A stretch of DNA of 64,000 bases from Segetibacter sp. GTDB lineage: Bacteria; Bacteroidota; Bacteroidia; Chitinophagales; Chitinophagaceae. The notes below the pieces were generated by a model, which worked only from the letters and a program-made list of their open reading frames with translations, searched no databases and was not told where the DNA came from. Positions 8,707 to 17,059 of this stretch are shown here, one piece after another (the stretch's first letter is position 1; every line of letters starts with the position of its first letter). Both the position numbers and the translations under genes were made by a program. The stretch covers positions 33,378 through 97,377 of the forward strand of contig JAQBNO010000034.1 of the NCBI GenBank assembly GCA_028288485.1, read 5' to 3'.

Positions 8707-9879
8707 TCAGAGTAGTCTTTTTACTGTTGCTGATTGCAGACTTTCTTTACCTCCTACACCCTGTAGCAAAACAACTCCTGGTTGTTTCCCCTTTTCAAAA
8801 CTTCCAAGCTTATCATTCATCTGAAGGGCTTTTGCACCATTCATGGTAGCCCAGGTAAGTAATTCATCTAGTGGAATGCCTTTAAACTTTTTTTGAATTG
8901 TTTTCATTTCATCTAAAATACTCAAACTCCAATTACTCGCCAGGCTGTCGGTGCCAATGACAAGATTACAACTGTGTTTTCTAAACAACTCAATTGGCGG
9001 AACCGCATCTTCAATATATCTATTTGCATTTACACAAAGGCAGAAAGAAACAGACCTGGCACGATGATGCGTTTTAATAAACTCAATATCCTGTTCTTTT
9101 GTGAATGTGTTATGAACTAATATTATATGTGCTGCACCTTTTAATTGATCGAAATGTGTTTGCAAACTGCTTTTGCCGCTCGCTTTAAAAAATGAAGTAT
9201 CAAGTTTCATCATCTCATACATTCGAACAAAGTCTCCCGTATTTTGTGAAAACAATTCATCCTCAAAAGCTGTCTCCTGGTTGTGAATCGTGACTACTTT
9301 GTTTTCAAAGCATGGCTTTAGCAATTTCCATAAGTCGTTTGAAACCGAGTAAGGGGCATGAGGTACAAGGGAAGATGAAGCAATTTTTGAAAAGGCTTCA
9401 AAGGTATTTCTGCTTCTTAAAAACCTTTGCTCTGCTATCCCGGGCAGCCATCCGCTCGATTCAATAAAATTATAATAGTCAAGATTTTTCTTTTGCTTTT
9501 GTGCAAGAGTAAACATGTTGTTGCTAATGTCACCTACCGCAACTATACCGTTTTGCGACATTTCATTTTCTGCAATTGCAATAGCTTCCAGTATTTCTTC
9601 TTCCGGAAAATGCCTTTGCGTTACAACATAAAATACAAAATTAACCAGGCCGGTTTTTTCAGGAATTAAGCCACGCATGTGGCTCAGTTCAAGGTGGCAG
9701 TGACAATTTACAAAACCAGGAGTCAAAATACCATCGAGTTGCTGAATATCTTCACCTGCGTCTTTTTCATCAACAATTTCGCCAACAATTCCCTTTTCAT
9801 CGCAAATAAGCACATGGTTTGAAGAAAGCAATTTATTCCCCGTGAATAACCGGTTTGCCTGGAATTTCTTAAAACTCAT
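8707..9879 (-). CDS. Amidohydrolase-superfamily deaminase-like protein
   Basis: 390 aa, cytoplasmic. Metal-dependent TIM-barrel hydrolase with the N-terminal metal motif VNCHCHLELSH (His60, His62), the middle motifs LVPHAPYS and VTIHNQE, an HNT strand (ILVHNTFT) and the distal GTDSLASNWS aspartate. The order resembles aminodeoxyfutalosine deaminases and S-adenosylhomocysteine/guanine deaminases, so an amino-purine or related nucleoside substrate is plausible, but nothing here fixes it. No menaquinone (mqn) gene is adjacent. ATG at 9879 (MSFKKFQANR) gives a full-length protein. Confidence 0.85.
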   Translation of the reverse strand: MSFKKFQANRLFTGNKLLSSNHVLICDEKGIVGEIVDEKDAGEDIQQLDGILTPGFVNCHCHLELSHMRGLIPEKTGLVNFVFYVVTQRHFPEEEILEAIAIAENEMSQNGIVAVGDISNNMFTLAQKQKKNLDYYNFIESSGWLPGIAEQRFLRSRNTFEAFSKIASSSLVPHAPYSVSNDLWKLLKPCFENKVVTIHNQETAFEDELFSQNTGDFVRMYEMMKLDTSFFKASGKSSLQTHFDQLKGAAHIILVHNTFTKEQDIEFIKTHHRARSVSFCLCVNANRYIEDAVPPIELFRKHSCNLVIGTDSLASNWSLSILDEMKTIQKKFKGIPLDELLTWATMNGAKALQMNDKLGSFEKGKQPGVVLLQGVGGKESLQSATVKRLL

Positions 9880-10084
9880 AGTACGGCAAAAGTAAGATAA
9901 CCAAAGGTTATGCTATGAGTTGAAAGACTTAACTTTGCAGCCACAAATTCTAGCGGTAACTGGTGGGTGAGAAAAACAGGACGAGTAAAGATTTGCCGTA
10001 TAAGTGCGCCGCCATGCCGGGGACGATTTAAACAGAAGTACCAGGGCGGCTACCAAATAAATTAAATAAATTAACTAAAGATAG

Positions 10085-11152
10085 ATGTTAGATAAGCTTG
10101 AAGCAATAAAGGGCCGGTTTGAGCAGGTTGGCATGGGCTTGACGAACCCGGAAATTATTGGTAATCAAAAAGAATTTCAACGACTAAGCAAAGAATACAG
10201 GAGCCTTGAGAACATCGTAAAGCCGTTTGAAGAATATAAAAGAGTGTTATCGGATTACGAATTAAGCAGGGAAGCACTGAACAGCAACGATGATGATATG
10301 AGAGAGCTGGCAAAGATGGAAATGCCGGAACTTGAAGAAAAGAAAGAAAGACTTGAAAAAGAACTAACAAAACTGTTGATACCAAAAGACCCGCAGGATG
10401 ACAAGAATGCAATACTTGAAATTCGTGCAGGAACAGGTGGAGACGAAGCAAGCTTGTTTGCCGGAAACCTGCTGAATATGTACCTCCGGTACTGCAGCAA
10501 ACGGGGTTGGAAAACGGCGGTTGTAAGCGAAAGTGAAGGAACCGTAGGAGGTTATAAGGAAGTCATGGTCGAGGTGCAGGGCGAAGATGTATACGGCACT
10601 TTGAAATTTGAAAGTGGAGTTCACCGGGTACAACGGGTACCGAATACTGAAACACAGGGCCGGGTTCACACTTCGGCAGCAACAGTAGCCGTAATGCCAG
10701 AAGCAGAGGAAATTGACTTTGAATTAAAGGAAAGCGACGTGAAAATGGAAACTGCGCGAAGCGGTGGCGCTGGTGGACAGAACGTAAACAAAGTGGAGAC
10801 AAAGGTCTTGCTAACGCATATTCCTACCGGTGAAGTGGTAGTTTGCCAGACGGAAAGAAGCCAGTTGGGTAACCGCGAGAAGGCCATGACGATGTTACGA
10901 TCAAGGTTGTATGAAGCACAGGTACGTAAACAGGAAGAAGAGATTAGCCGGCACAGGAAAACCTTGGTAAGTACAGGAGACCGGAGTGCCAAAATAAGAA
11001 CGTATAACTGGCCGCAGGGAAGAGTGACCGATCACAGGATCGGGTTAACCTCGTACAACCTGGACGCGGTAATTAACGGCGACATTGACGAATTTATTGA
11101 ACAATTACAGATGGCAGAAAATGCAGAAAAAATGACAAACCAGGGAAGTTAA
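10085..11152 (+). CDS. prfA: Peptide chain release factor 1 (RF1)
   Basis: 355 aa, standard RF1 length. Recognises UAA and UAG stop codons and triggers peptidyl-tRNA hydrolysis. The GGQ catalytic motif occurs in [17 protein letters not shown] near residue 230, preceded by the PCRF domain ([16 protein letters not shown]) and the [17 protein letters not shown] segment. The C-terminus [19 protein letters not shown] is typical. A TAnnTTTG-like TAACTTTG lies at 9930-9937 upstream; its -33 partner is poor. Confidence 0.97.
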   Translation: MLDKLEAIKGRFEQVGMGLTNPEIIGNQKEFQRLSKEYRSLENIVKPFEEYKRVLSDYELSREALNSNDDDMRELAKMEMPELEEKKERLEKELTKLLIPKDPQDDKNAILEIRAGTGGDEASLFAGNLLNMYLRYCSKRGWKTAVVSESEGTVGGYKEVMVEVQGEDVYGTLKFESGVHRVQRVPNTETQGRVHTSAATVAVMPEAEEIDFELKESDVKMETARSGGAGGQNVNKVETKVLLTHIPTGEVVVCQTERSQLGNREKAMTMLRSRLYEAQVRKQEEEISRHRKTLVSTGDRSAKIRTYNWPQGRVTDHRIGLTSYNLDAVINGDIDEFIEQLQMAENAEKMTNQGS

Positions 11153-11197
11153 CGTCACCTCTTTTATTACTGCTTTCGCGGCGGCTCGATCTTTAAC

Positions 11198-11706
11198 ATG
11201 GTTATTCATAAAATAATAATTATAGTAGAAGATCTCAAGAACCTGGTAAGACAGCATGCCGCAGTCGCCATTATTAATAATCCTGCCATTCCTGCTGAAA
11301 GAAATGAAGAGGTTGTGGCTGAGGCTTCAAGTTCAATAGTAGCCGGGTTAAAAACTGCAGTTGCAGGCGGAAACACAGATAGTGTTGTTGGCTTTTTTAA
11401 CGGAGCAGCCACTGTGCGGTAAGTTCTCCCCTTACACAGAACATCCAAACCGGATTTATTCAATACCTCTCCAATAAGTTCAGGCTCGACCACGGTATCG
11501 CTGGGCAAATTGCAGCAGCTGTGATTCCGATGGTGTTACAAAATTTGTATACAAAACAAACGATCCTAACGATAGTAGCTTCTCCCCCGGTGGAATATTA
11601 GGAAACCTGACTGGAGGATCGGCTGCTGCGGTAAGCTGGATAATTTGGTGGAGGTGATAACCAGGATGGTGAAATGATGGGTAAAATTAAGGGCATGTTT
11701 AACTAA
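11198..11706 (+). pseudogene. DUF937/YidB-like protein remnant, frameshifted
   Basis: No open frame spans this region, yet three frames in turn encode a recognisable protein. 11198-11422 reads NLVRQHAAVAIINNPAIPAE then VAEASSSIVAGLKTAVAGG. Next, after the stop, a second frame reads IAGQIAAAVIPMVLQNLY. Then a third reads TNDPNDSSFSPGGILGNLTG, and the end reads GEMMGKIKGMFN and a stop at 11704-11706. This matches the order of DUF937-like Bacteroidota proteins (NNP..P, A..S...GL, I...LIP.VL..L, NDP.DSSFS.GGL.G..TGG). At least three frameshifts and some stops separate the blocks. I read it as a decaying gene; assembly error is the alternative. Confidence 0.75.
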
Positions 11707-11909
11707 TTGACTATAAGACACTGTTTTAATAATTGTTAAAACCCAGCACCTGGATATGCTACCGCACTTGTAAAAAGAAAATAATTAATGTTTAAACGCT
11801 TACAGTACTGGTAGTGACGAAGATTTTCGTTCTATCGCCTTAGTCGACTTTCATTTAATGAAATTCAATTAACAGCTTTGCGGTATTAAGAAAAGAGATG
11901 AGATGAAAT

Positions 11910-11926
11910 TGGCACAGACTTTGTCA
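11910..11926 (+). promoter_or_regulatory. Sigma-54-like (RpoN) -24/-12 promoter element
   Basis: TGGCAC, five bases, then TTGTCA. The -24 GG and -12 spacing follow the RpoN consensus TGGCAC-N5-TTGCA with one -12 substitution (TTGT for TTGC). The same layout recurs at 62062-62078. It faces a gene-free stretch ending in a strong terminator. Confidence 0.45.
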
Positions 11927-11935
11927 TATATAATA

Positions 11936-12021
11936 TAGATTACAGATAATAAGTAGTCAAATTTTCTCATAAGCAGTTAGTTTTGGTTGCGGCCCTGATT
12001 TCCATCGGGGCCTATTTTTTT
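11936..12021 (+). ncRNA. Candidate small RNA (about 85 nt)
   Basis: Bounded by the sigma-54-like element at 11910-11926 (predicted start about 10 nt downstream) and the terminator at 11991-12021. No start codon with a convincing ORF lies between. The 3' hairpin overlaps antisense to the last ~45 nt of the VanZ-like gene, so cis-antisense action is possible. This is inference from the layout only. Confidence 0.3.
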
Positions 12022-12390
12022 GCGGTAATATTGCCGTACTGCAATTACACCCGCAATGCTGCCAATAGTATCAAATAAAATATCAATCACATCAAAAGAC
12101 CTCCCTCTTACAAAGTCTCTTTGTACAAATTCCATAAACACCCCATATATTATCGCTAACAAGGCTATCCTATTACACCAGGACGTGATGAAACCTTGTT
12201 CTGCCGATGATTTAACCAAAGGGTAGCAAAATAAAAATGAAAGCAGAAAAAACATTCCCAGGTGGATCAACTTATCGAAATAAGGAATATCGAAATAATC
12301 AATAGAGGGAACGTCATCCCCGGGCAGAGCAAGCAAAACAACTGAAATTAAAAACCAGGTAATTGCGGGGAGAAAAGACACAACTTTCAT
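11977..12390 (-). CDS. VanZ-like family membrane protein
   Basis: 137 aa with about four hydrophobic segments: residues 5-25 (FLPAITWFLISVVLLALPG), the FDKLIHLGMFFLLSFLFCYPLV pair, IALLAIIYGVFMEFVQ, and IDILFDTIGSIAGVIAV. The D-K-x-x-H-x-G-x-F and E-x-x-Q motifs (FDKLIHLGMF, FMEFVQ) are hallmarks of the VanZ-like family, whose function outside glycopeptide tolerance is unclear. Its C-terminal codons overlap a plus-strand terminator. It is separated by 69 bp from the fasciclin gene upstream. Confidence 0.85.
   Translation of the reverse strand: MKVVSFLPAITWFLISVVLLALPGDDVPSIDYFDIPYFDKLIHLGMFFLLSFLFCYPLVKSSAEQGFITSWCNRIALLAIIYGVFMEFVQRDFVRGRSFDVIDILFDTIGSIAGVIAVRQYYRKKIGPDGNQGRNQN
11991..12021 (+). 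terminator. Rho-independent terminator on the + strand
   Basis: 9-bp stem GGCCCTGAT/ATCGGGGCC (one T.G pair), loop TTCC, then TATTTTTTT. It lies inside the 3' end of the oppositely oriented VanZ-like gene, and no plus-strand gene ends here. Confidence 0.75.
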
Positions 12391-12459
12391 AAATAGTTTT
12401 ACGCGAAATAAGTTGCAAAAGTAACTGAAAAACTCCCGCCGACTTTAAGCGCAGATTAT

Positions 12460-13008
12460 TTAAGGCATTAAAACGGTATCAACTACATGAATAACCCCAT
12501 TTGACTGGCTAATATCTTTTATCGTTACTTTACCTATTCCACCCTTTTCGTCAGCCACCAATACATCTTTTCCCTGCATGCTAAATGTAAGTTGGGCTCC
12601 CTGTAAAGTTTTGGTTTTATAAGTTCCGCCGCCTTGTTTAATGGAAGCAATAAGCGTACTGCTTAAGATCTTTGATGAAATTATATGATACTTCAATATA
12701 TTGCTTAAAGCTTCTTTGTTTTGAGGTTTTAATAGCATGTCTATTGTGCCCTTCGGTAATTTTTTAAATGCCATATTTGTTGGTGCAAACACGGTATAAG
12801 GACCTTGACTTTTGAGCGTGTTATTTAGCTCTGTTGTTTTTAAAGCAGCATTAAGCGTAGAATGGGATCTACTGGTAGTAACATTGTCAGCAATATTTTT
12901 TGAAGCTGACATTGCGCTAACAGCAACTTTTGCCTGAGAAAAAGCACATTTGTAAGTACCTGATAAAAAAGAAAGAAAGATAAATGACCGTAAAAGAATA
13001 ATTTTCAT
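12460..13008 (-). CDS. Secreted fasciclin (FAS1) domain protein
   Basis: 182 aa. The N-terminus MKIILLRSFIFLSFLSGTYKCAFSQ is a signal peptide; a Cys at residue 21 could alternatively make it a lipoprotein, but the lipobox is poor. One FAS1 domain fills residues ~45-182, with the first conserved block GPYTVFAPTNMAFKKLP and the second block GVIHVVDTVLMP at the very end. FAS1 proteins mediate surface adhesion. Same direction as the VanZ-like gene, and a long repeat lies immediately upstream. Confidence 0.92.
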   Translation of the reverse strand: MKIILLRSFIFLSFLSGTYKCAFSQAKVAVSAMSASKNIADNVTTSRSHSTLNAALKTTELNNTLKSQGPYTVFAPTNMAFKKLPKGTIDMLLKPQNKEALSNILKYHIISSKILSSTLIASIKQGGGTYKTKTLQGAQLTFSMQGKDVLVADEKGGIGKVTIKDISQSNGVIHVVDTVLMP

Positions 13009-13140
13009 AAAGCTTTTTATATTGTTGTTTAAATATTATACCAGCAATCACCTGTTGTTGTCGCGCAGTTCCGTCACCTGCAATTGTGCTATCTGAAGCT
13101 ACCGTTAAATAATGATAAATGTAGATTAAACAACAAAAGT

Positions 13141-13602
13141 ACAAGCGAGCGACGCAAGAAACCTTAGGGGCGGCCGCCCAAGCATTCAAAATGAACTTTC
13201 AGTGCGAATTTATAGCTCAAGCAGCGGTTCGTTATTGCAACGGGACTCCACCCGCTTGTTTCTGAAACCGCTTCGCCGGTTTCAGAATGCCTTCGCCTGG
13301 CATCCAACCGGCTGATGTCACTTATGCAATAACCGTTGCCGGAAGCGAATATTATAACACCAACCGATAAAAACAGACACCAACTTTACTCTTTTGTTGC
13401 CAGGCAATGCAGCCAAACGGTACCCTTCGGCTTCGCTCTGGGTACCTTTCGGCAGGCTCAGGGTAAAAAATGCTACGCTAAGTTCTATCAAAGAATTAAA
13501 ATTTGAACTGAGCGTAGCAACGATGATTCTTATAGTACAAAAAGCCCGTATCAAAAAAAAATGAAAAATCAAGACTGCAAAAACGAGTTCATTAGTAGAA
13601 TG
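13141..13602 (+). repeat. Long structured intergenic repeat, copy A
   Basis: Aligns by eye over its whole length with copy B at 17060-17537 in the same orientation. It begins with the core variant ACAAGCGAGCGACGCAAG. Internal hairpins: 13260-13270 with 13277-13287 (TTCTGAAACCG/CGGTTTCAGAA); a GGTACCC/GGGTACC stem near 13420-13453; and TGCTACGCT/AGCGTAGCA near 13470-13520. Small ORFs inside it are not conserved in copy B, so it is non-coding. With flanks it accounts for the 738-bp gap 13009-13746; 13603-13746 shows only a weakly similar continuation. Confidence 0.88.
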
Positions 13603-13746
13603 TTATATAGTAGCACCGGCGCCGGGTACAAAAGATCGCCATCCTTGAAGGACAGCTTTTAGAAAAAAAGAATAAACAGAACATGAAACAGCCGGAAAAA
13701 AAGTGGGTGAAGTGTAAACGACGGTAAAAACGGATGTAAGGAAAAA

Positions 13747-14571
13747 TTATACCTTTCCCATTACAAATAGCTGTGTCATTGTTGGAGTGGCGCTACCTCC
13801 TGCATTTTCAAGGGTAATAGCAAAAGCCTGCGCATAAGGAACATTTTTCATTTTGCAAATACTATTACACGAAGGATCGAGCATGCCCGCATCAACAGGT
13901 TTTCCATTTACTAATGCCCAAAGTTGGTATTGTTTACCCGCAGCGGGAAGTGGCAGCTTATTAGGCATTATATACACATCTTTGCTCTGAGAGTGCCAGA
14001 AAACGGTAGCAAGATGTTGTGGCTTTCCCGGAACTCCCGGCATTTTTATCATAGCCATTTCAGTATCGGCCATCATTCTTGATGCAACTTCCCATTCCCG
14101 TAAATGTGTTTGATAAACCTGGTTGCTCGACGCTAACGTATTTCTTTCGGTTAGCAATGACTGGTAAGCGCTGTTTTTCCGGCTGTATTTATTATATAAA
14201 TAGAAATTCAACGCAGTGCTGCTAATTGCAAGAATTGTTGATGCAGCAGCGAGAATCCTCCATTTGCGGAAGAAAGTTATATGAACAACTGAATTTCCTT
14301 CTTCATTAGGAGATAAGGAAAATACGGGGGATATAGTGTGACGGTCTTCTTCATGAATAGCCGCCATTATTTTCGATTTGACAAAAGGGGGTGGGGCAAC
14401 TGCATTTTCAAAAGCCTGTTCTTCAATTAAGACAGAAAACTCCATTATAGCATCTTCTACTTCAGGATATTGAAGACGAAGCGTCTCTACTTCAGCAATT
14501 TCTTCGGAGTTAGCCAGGCCCAGCACGTAGCTTTCTATTATCCCAGATCGTATGTAAGCCTGTATATCCAA
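13747..14571 (-). CDS. Anti-sigma factor (RskA-like, membrane-anchored)
   Basis: 274 aa. N-terminal zinc-free anti-sigma domain (MDIQAYIRSGIIESYVLGLANSEE, then YPEVEDAIMEFSVLIEEQAF), one membrane segment at about residues 104-125 (ILAAASTILAISSTALNFYLY), and an extracytoplasmic RskA domain with QYQLWALVNGKPVDAGMLD. It should bind and silence the ECF sigma factor encoded immediately upstream (1 bp gap). The trigger is unknown. The two genes form a standard sigma/anti-sigma operon. Confidence 0.92.
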   Translation of the reverse strand: MDIQAYIRSGIIESYVLGLANSEEIAEVETLRLQYPEVEDAIMEFSVLIEEQAFENAVAPPPFVKSKIMAAIHEEDRHTISPVFSLSPNEEGNSVVHITFFRKWRILAAASTILAISSTALNFYLYNKYSRKNSAYQSLLTERNTLASSNQVYQTHLREWEVASRMMADTEMAMIKMPGVPGKPQHLATVFWHSQSKDVYIMPNKLPLPAAGKQYQLWALVNGKPVDAGMLDPSCNSICKMKNVPYAQAFAITLENAGGSATPTMTQLFVMGKV

Positions 14572-14572
14572 C

Positions 14573-15079
14573 TTATGGTTTTATAACTTGTTTTAATTGA
14601 ATTAGGGCTGTTCGCAATCGTGTTTTAACTGTACCTAACGGTATCCTTAGCATCTTAGAAATTTCATCTTGCGTAAATCCTTCGAAATAAGAGAGCTCAA
14701 TTAAAACCCTGTAATCATCTTTTAATTTATGCACTATCTTTCTCAAGCCGATTTTATCAGTATTCGTTTGAGTACTCCCGGCAGCATCGTAAACATTTTC
14801 TGTCAGTTCGCGATTCTGCTGGCCCTGCTGGTAATTTTTGCTCCTTAAAGCATCAATGCTCGCATTACGGGCAACATTTAACATCCAGGTAAATAAACGT
14901 CCCTTTGTTGTGTCGTAAGTTTCAATTTGTCGCCATATTTTTATAAATACGTCCTGCAATATATCACTCGCTATTTCCCTATCGGGTATAATACCGAGAA
15001 TAACAGAATACAACGAACCGGAATAATGATCGTATAAATAACTGAATGCCGACTCCTGACGTTGCTTTAGCATTATCAC
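14573..15079 (-). CDS. ECF-type RNA polymerase sigma factor
   Basis: 168 aa as drawn. Region 2 reads FSYLYDHYSGSLYSVILGII and DILQDVFIKIWRQIETYD; region 4 helix-turn-helix reads FTQDEISKMLRIPLGTVKTRLRTAL. The partner anti-sigma starts 1 bp after the stop. The start is uncertain: GTG at 15079 is the first ordinary codon, but the in-frame codons upstream to a CTG at 15115 read NTGTTYQEGELVIMLKQRQ, which is what related sigma factors have at their N-terminus. A CTG start, or a mutated ATG, at 15115 is therefore possible. An in-frame TAA lies three codons further up. Confidence 0.92.
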   Translation of the reverse strand: MIMLKQRQESAFSYLYDHYSGSLYSVILGIIPDREIASDILQDVFIKIWRQIETYDTTKGRLFTWMLNVARNASIDALRSKNYQQGQQNRELTENVYDAAGSTQTNTDKIGLRKIVHKLKDDYRVLIELSYFEGFTQDEISKMLRIPLGTVKTRLRTALIQLKQVIKP

Positions 15080-15189
15080 GAGTTCGCCTTCCTGGTATGT
15101 GGTGCCCGTATTCAGATAGCGGAGTTAGAGAAATGGTTAAAGGGCGACGGCTGCTTTATGTACGAAAAGCAATTAGCCCCGGATGTTGT

Positions 15190-15567
15190 TTAGGAAATTA
15201 GTTTCTGATATGCCGCTGCAGTCATAAGCTCTTCAAAGTCTGCAAGGTTAGAAACGGTCATTTTTATCATCCAGCCCTCGCCGTAAGGATCGGTATTTAC
15301 TAACTCTGGTTGATTCGATAATGCAGGGTTTACCTGTGTAATGGTACCTGTGAGCGGCAAAAAGAGGTCACTAACTGTTTTAACAGCTTCAACTGTGCCG
15401 AAAATCTCTTCGGCATTCAATGTTTTCCCTTCACTATCTATATCTACATAAACTATATCGCCAAGTTCGCTTTGAGCAAATTCTGTAATGCCAACTGTTG
15501 CAGTATTACCTTCAAGTTTTATCCACTCGTGGTCTTTGGTGTAGCGTAGATTTTCAGGAAAAGTCAT
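15190..15567 (-). CDS. gcvH: Glycine cleavage system H protein
   Basis: 125 aa, normal length. Lipoylated carrier that shuttles the methylamine group between the P, T and L proteins of glycine decarboxylase. The lipoyl-lysine is Lys63 within GTVEAVKTVSDLF. The N-terminal YTKDHEWIKLEG and the C-terminal DPYGEGWMIKM segments are conserved. No other gcv gene is adjacent. Same strand as the cyclophilin gene upstream, with a 50-bp gap. Confidence 0.97.
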   Translation of the reverse strand: MTFPENLRYTKDHEWIKLEGNTATVGITEFAQSELGDIVYVDIDSEGKTLNAEEIFGTVEAVKTVSDLFLPLTGTITQVNPALSNQPELVNTDPYGEGWMIKMTVSNLADFEELMTAAAYQKLIS

Positions 15568-15617
15568 TGAGTTAGTGTTTTATTAATACAAATATTAAAC
15601 AATTATTTTAAAAGAAA

Positions 15618-16397
15618 CTAATTAAGCAGCCTGATTCTCATCCGTACATTTTGTAAAGGTCTGTCGCTTCCATCTTTAGGTGTTCGTGCAATTTTATCGA
15701 TTACATCAAGTCCACTGATAACTTCACCGAAGACGGTATACGCCTGGTCTAAAAAAGGTGTGCCGCCAATCCTGGCATAGACTTCCCTTTGCTTCTTGCT
15801 GTAATTAAAATTTGGGTTAGAAGCTTTTACCCGCTGGTCGAAAACATTATTCAACTCCTGTTCGGGCATTACCTTTCCGTGAACTATATAAAACTGGCAA
15901 TTGCTGCTTGCTCTATCCGGATTATTGTCGCGGGCTGCCGCCAGTGCTCCTTTTTTATGAAAAAAGTAAGACTTAAACTCGGCAGGAACTCTATTACCTG
16001 GTGCCGATCCGGTGCCAAGATGGACACTGTCCGGGGCATTTTTACTTAAAGGATCGCCTCCCTGTATCATAAACTGGTCGATAACCCGATGAAACAAGAG
16101 ACTATCGTAAAACTTCTGCTCAACAAGTTTCACAAAATTGTTTCTGTGTAATGGAGTGCTGTCGTATAATTTAGCCACCATTACCCCATAATCGGTTGAT
16201 ATTTCTACCAGCCTTTCTTTTGTGTTCAATTGTCGCCATGGTTCAGTTACTATCGTGGCCGGTTTTGAAGGTGCTCCAATACTTTTAACCGGAGCTTTTT
16301 TAGCAGGTACTTTGCTCTTTGTTTGCGCCAGTACTCCGCCCGACATTAAAAAAGCCAGCAACGGAATTAATCCTGCTCTGGTAAAAACGCTATTCAT
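15618..16397 (-). CDS. Exported cyclophilin-type peptidylprolyl isomerase
   Basis: 259 aa. Signal peptide MNSVFTRAGLIPLLAFLMSG...AQ, then a Lys/Pro-rich linker (KSKVPAKKAPVK) and a cyclophilin domain from about residue 60: FVKLVEQKFYDSLLFHRVID, FMIQGGDPLSKN, NSCQFYIVHG-like SSNCQFYIVHGK, and VFGEVISGLDVID. It catalyses cis-trans isomerisation of prolyl bonds in the periplasm. Its ATG shares one base with the stop of the gene at 16397-16741, which implies translational coupling. Confidence 0.94.
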   Translation of the reverse strand: MNSVFTRAGLIPLLAFLMSGGVLAQTKSKVPAKKAPVKSIGAPSKPATIVTEPWRQLNTKERLVEISTDYGVMVAKLYDSTPLHRNNFVKLVEQKFYDSLLFHRVIDQFMIQGGDPLSKNAPDSVHLGTGSAPGNRVPAEFKSYFFHKKGALAAARDNNPDRASSNCQFYIVHGKVMPEQELNNVFDQRVKASNPNFNYSKKQREVYARIGGTPFLDQAYTVFGEVISGLDVIDKIARTPKDGSDRPLQNVRMRIRLLN

Positions 16398-16741
16398 TAA
16401 AGTCCATTTTTTTCAAAATATAGTAATACGTGGTCCTTTAAAAAGTTTTCCTGTTCGATAAGCTGTAGTGCCGGTATCTCTTTTAATTGTTTAAAATGAG
16501 GCCAGCCTTCTTCATCTTTTCCCTCGAGCAGGTAATACCCGCTTTGGCTTAATAAAGTACAAACAGCCACGTGCATCAGGTCCTGCTTCTGTTCTTTGGT
16601 AATCTTCTTCTGTACAAATCCCGTTTCCTGCATACCAATTAAAAACAGGATAGCCTCCATATCCGGCTTTTTACCAAACCTTTCAACCAGTTTCGCTTCG
16701 AGGTTCCACCAACGCGTTTGCAAATCATCGCTTACATTCAT
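16397..16741 (-). CDS. Conserved hypothetical protein
   Basis: 114 aa, soluble, alpha-helical in appearance, with RWWNLEAKLVERFGKKPDME and ILFLIGMQETGFVQKKITKE. I recall similar short proteins next to peptidylprolyl isomerases in Bacteroidota but know no function. No cysteine pair, signal peptide or catalytic motif can be seen. The TAATG overlap with the cyclophilin gene makes it a real, coupled gene. Confidence 0.75.
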   Translation of the reverse strand: MNVSDDLQTRWWNLEAKLVERFGKKPDMEAILFLIGMQETGFVQKKITKEQKQDLMHVAVCTLLSQSGYYLLEGKDEEGWPHFKQLKEIPALQLIEQENFLKDHVLLYFEKNGL

Positions 16742-16899
16742 AGCGCTGCAAAAATAGGTTCTTCACATGAATAGTTAACAGGGGTTTGGTTACTGTTAAC
16801 ACGATTGATTTTACAGTTGTATGATCACACTCCAAGTATGCCAAACACAGTGCGTAACAAAGATTTTTTTTGGGGGGCGGGCAAAAATGCTACTATTTA

Positions 16900-16988
16900 C
16901 ATCGTTGCCACGCTCGCTTGTACTGTAACACATTATTCACCGTGGCAGTTTACCCCCTGAACTTGCGGAAGGGTCGCACACCTGTACT
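16900..16988 (-). repeat. Dispersed intergenic repeat with hairpin module (type 2)
   Basis: On the minus strand: CAGGTGTGCGACCCTTCCGC, AAGTTCAGGGGG, TGCCACGGTG, then GTACAAGCGAGCGTGGCAAC and GATG. The TGCCACG/CGTGGCA arms pair. Same layout as 7261 and 50046, but more diverged. Confidence 0.8.
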
Positions 16989-17059
16989 GCTAACTAATCA
17001 GCAATAAGCATGAAGAAGTAGGTAGTAAGAAAATGAATGGTTGCCTGTTGAAGAAAATG

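Noticed and set aside
9961..10084. Repeat-like sequence upstream of prfA
   Set aside because: Only loose similarity to the dispersed core; I could not place the core or tail.
11206..11508. 100-codon minus-strand ORF over the DUF937-like remnant
   Set aside because: Antisense shadow; the plus strand carries recognisable family blocks.
13318..13572. 84-codon ORF inside long repeat A
   Set aside because: Not preserved in copy B and made up of repeat hairpins; non-coding.
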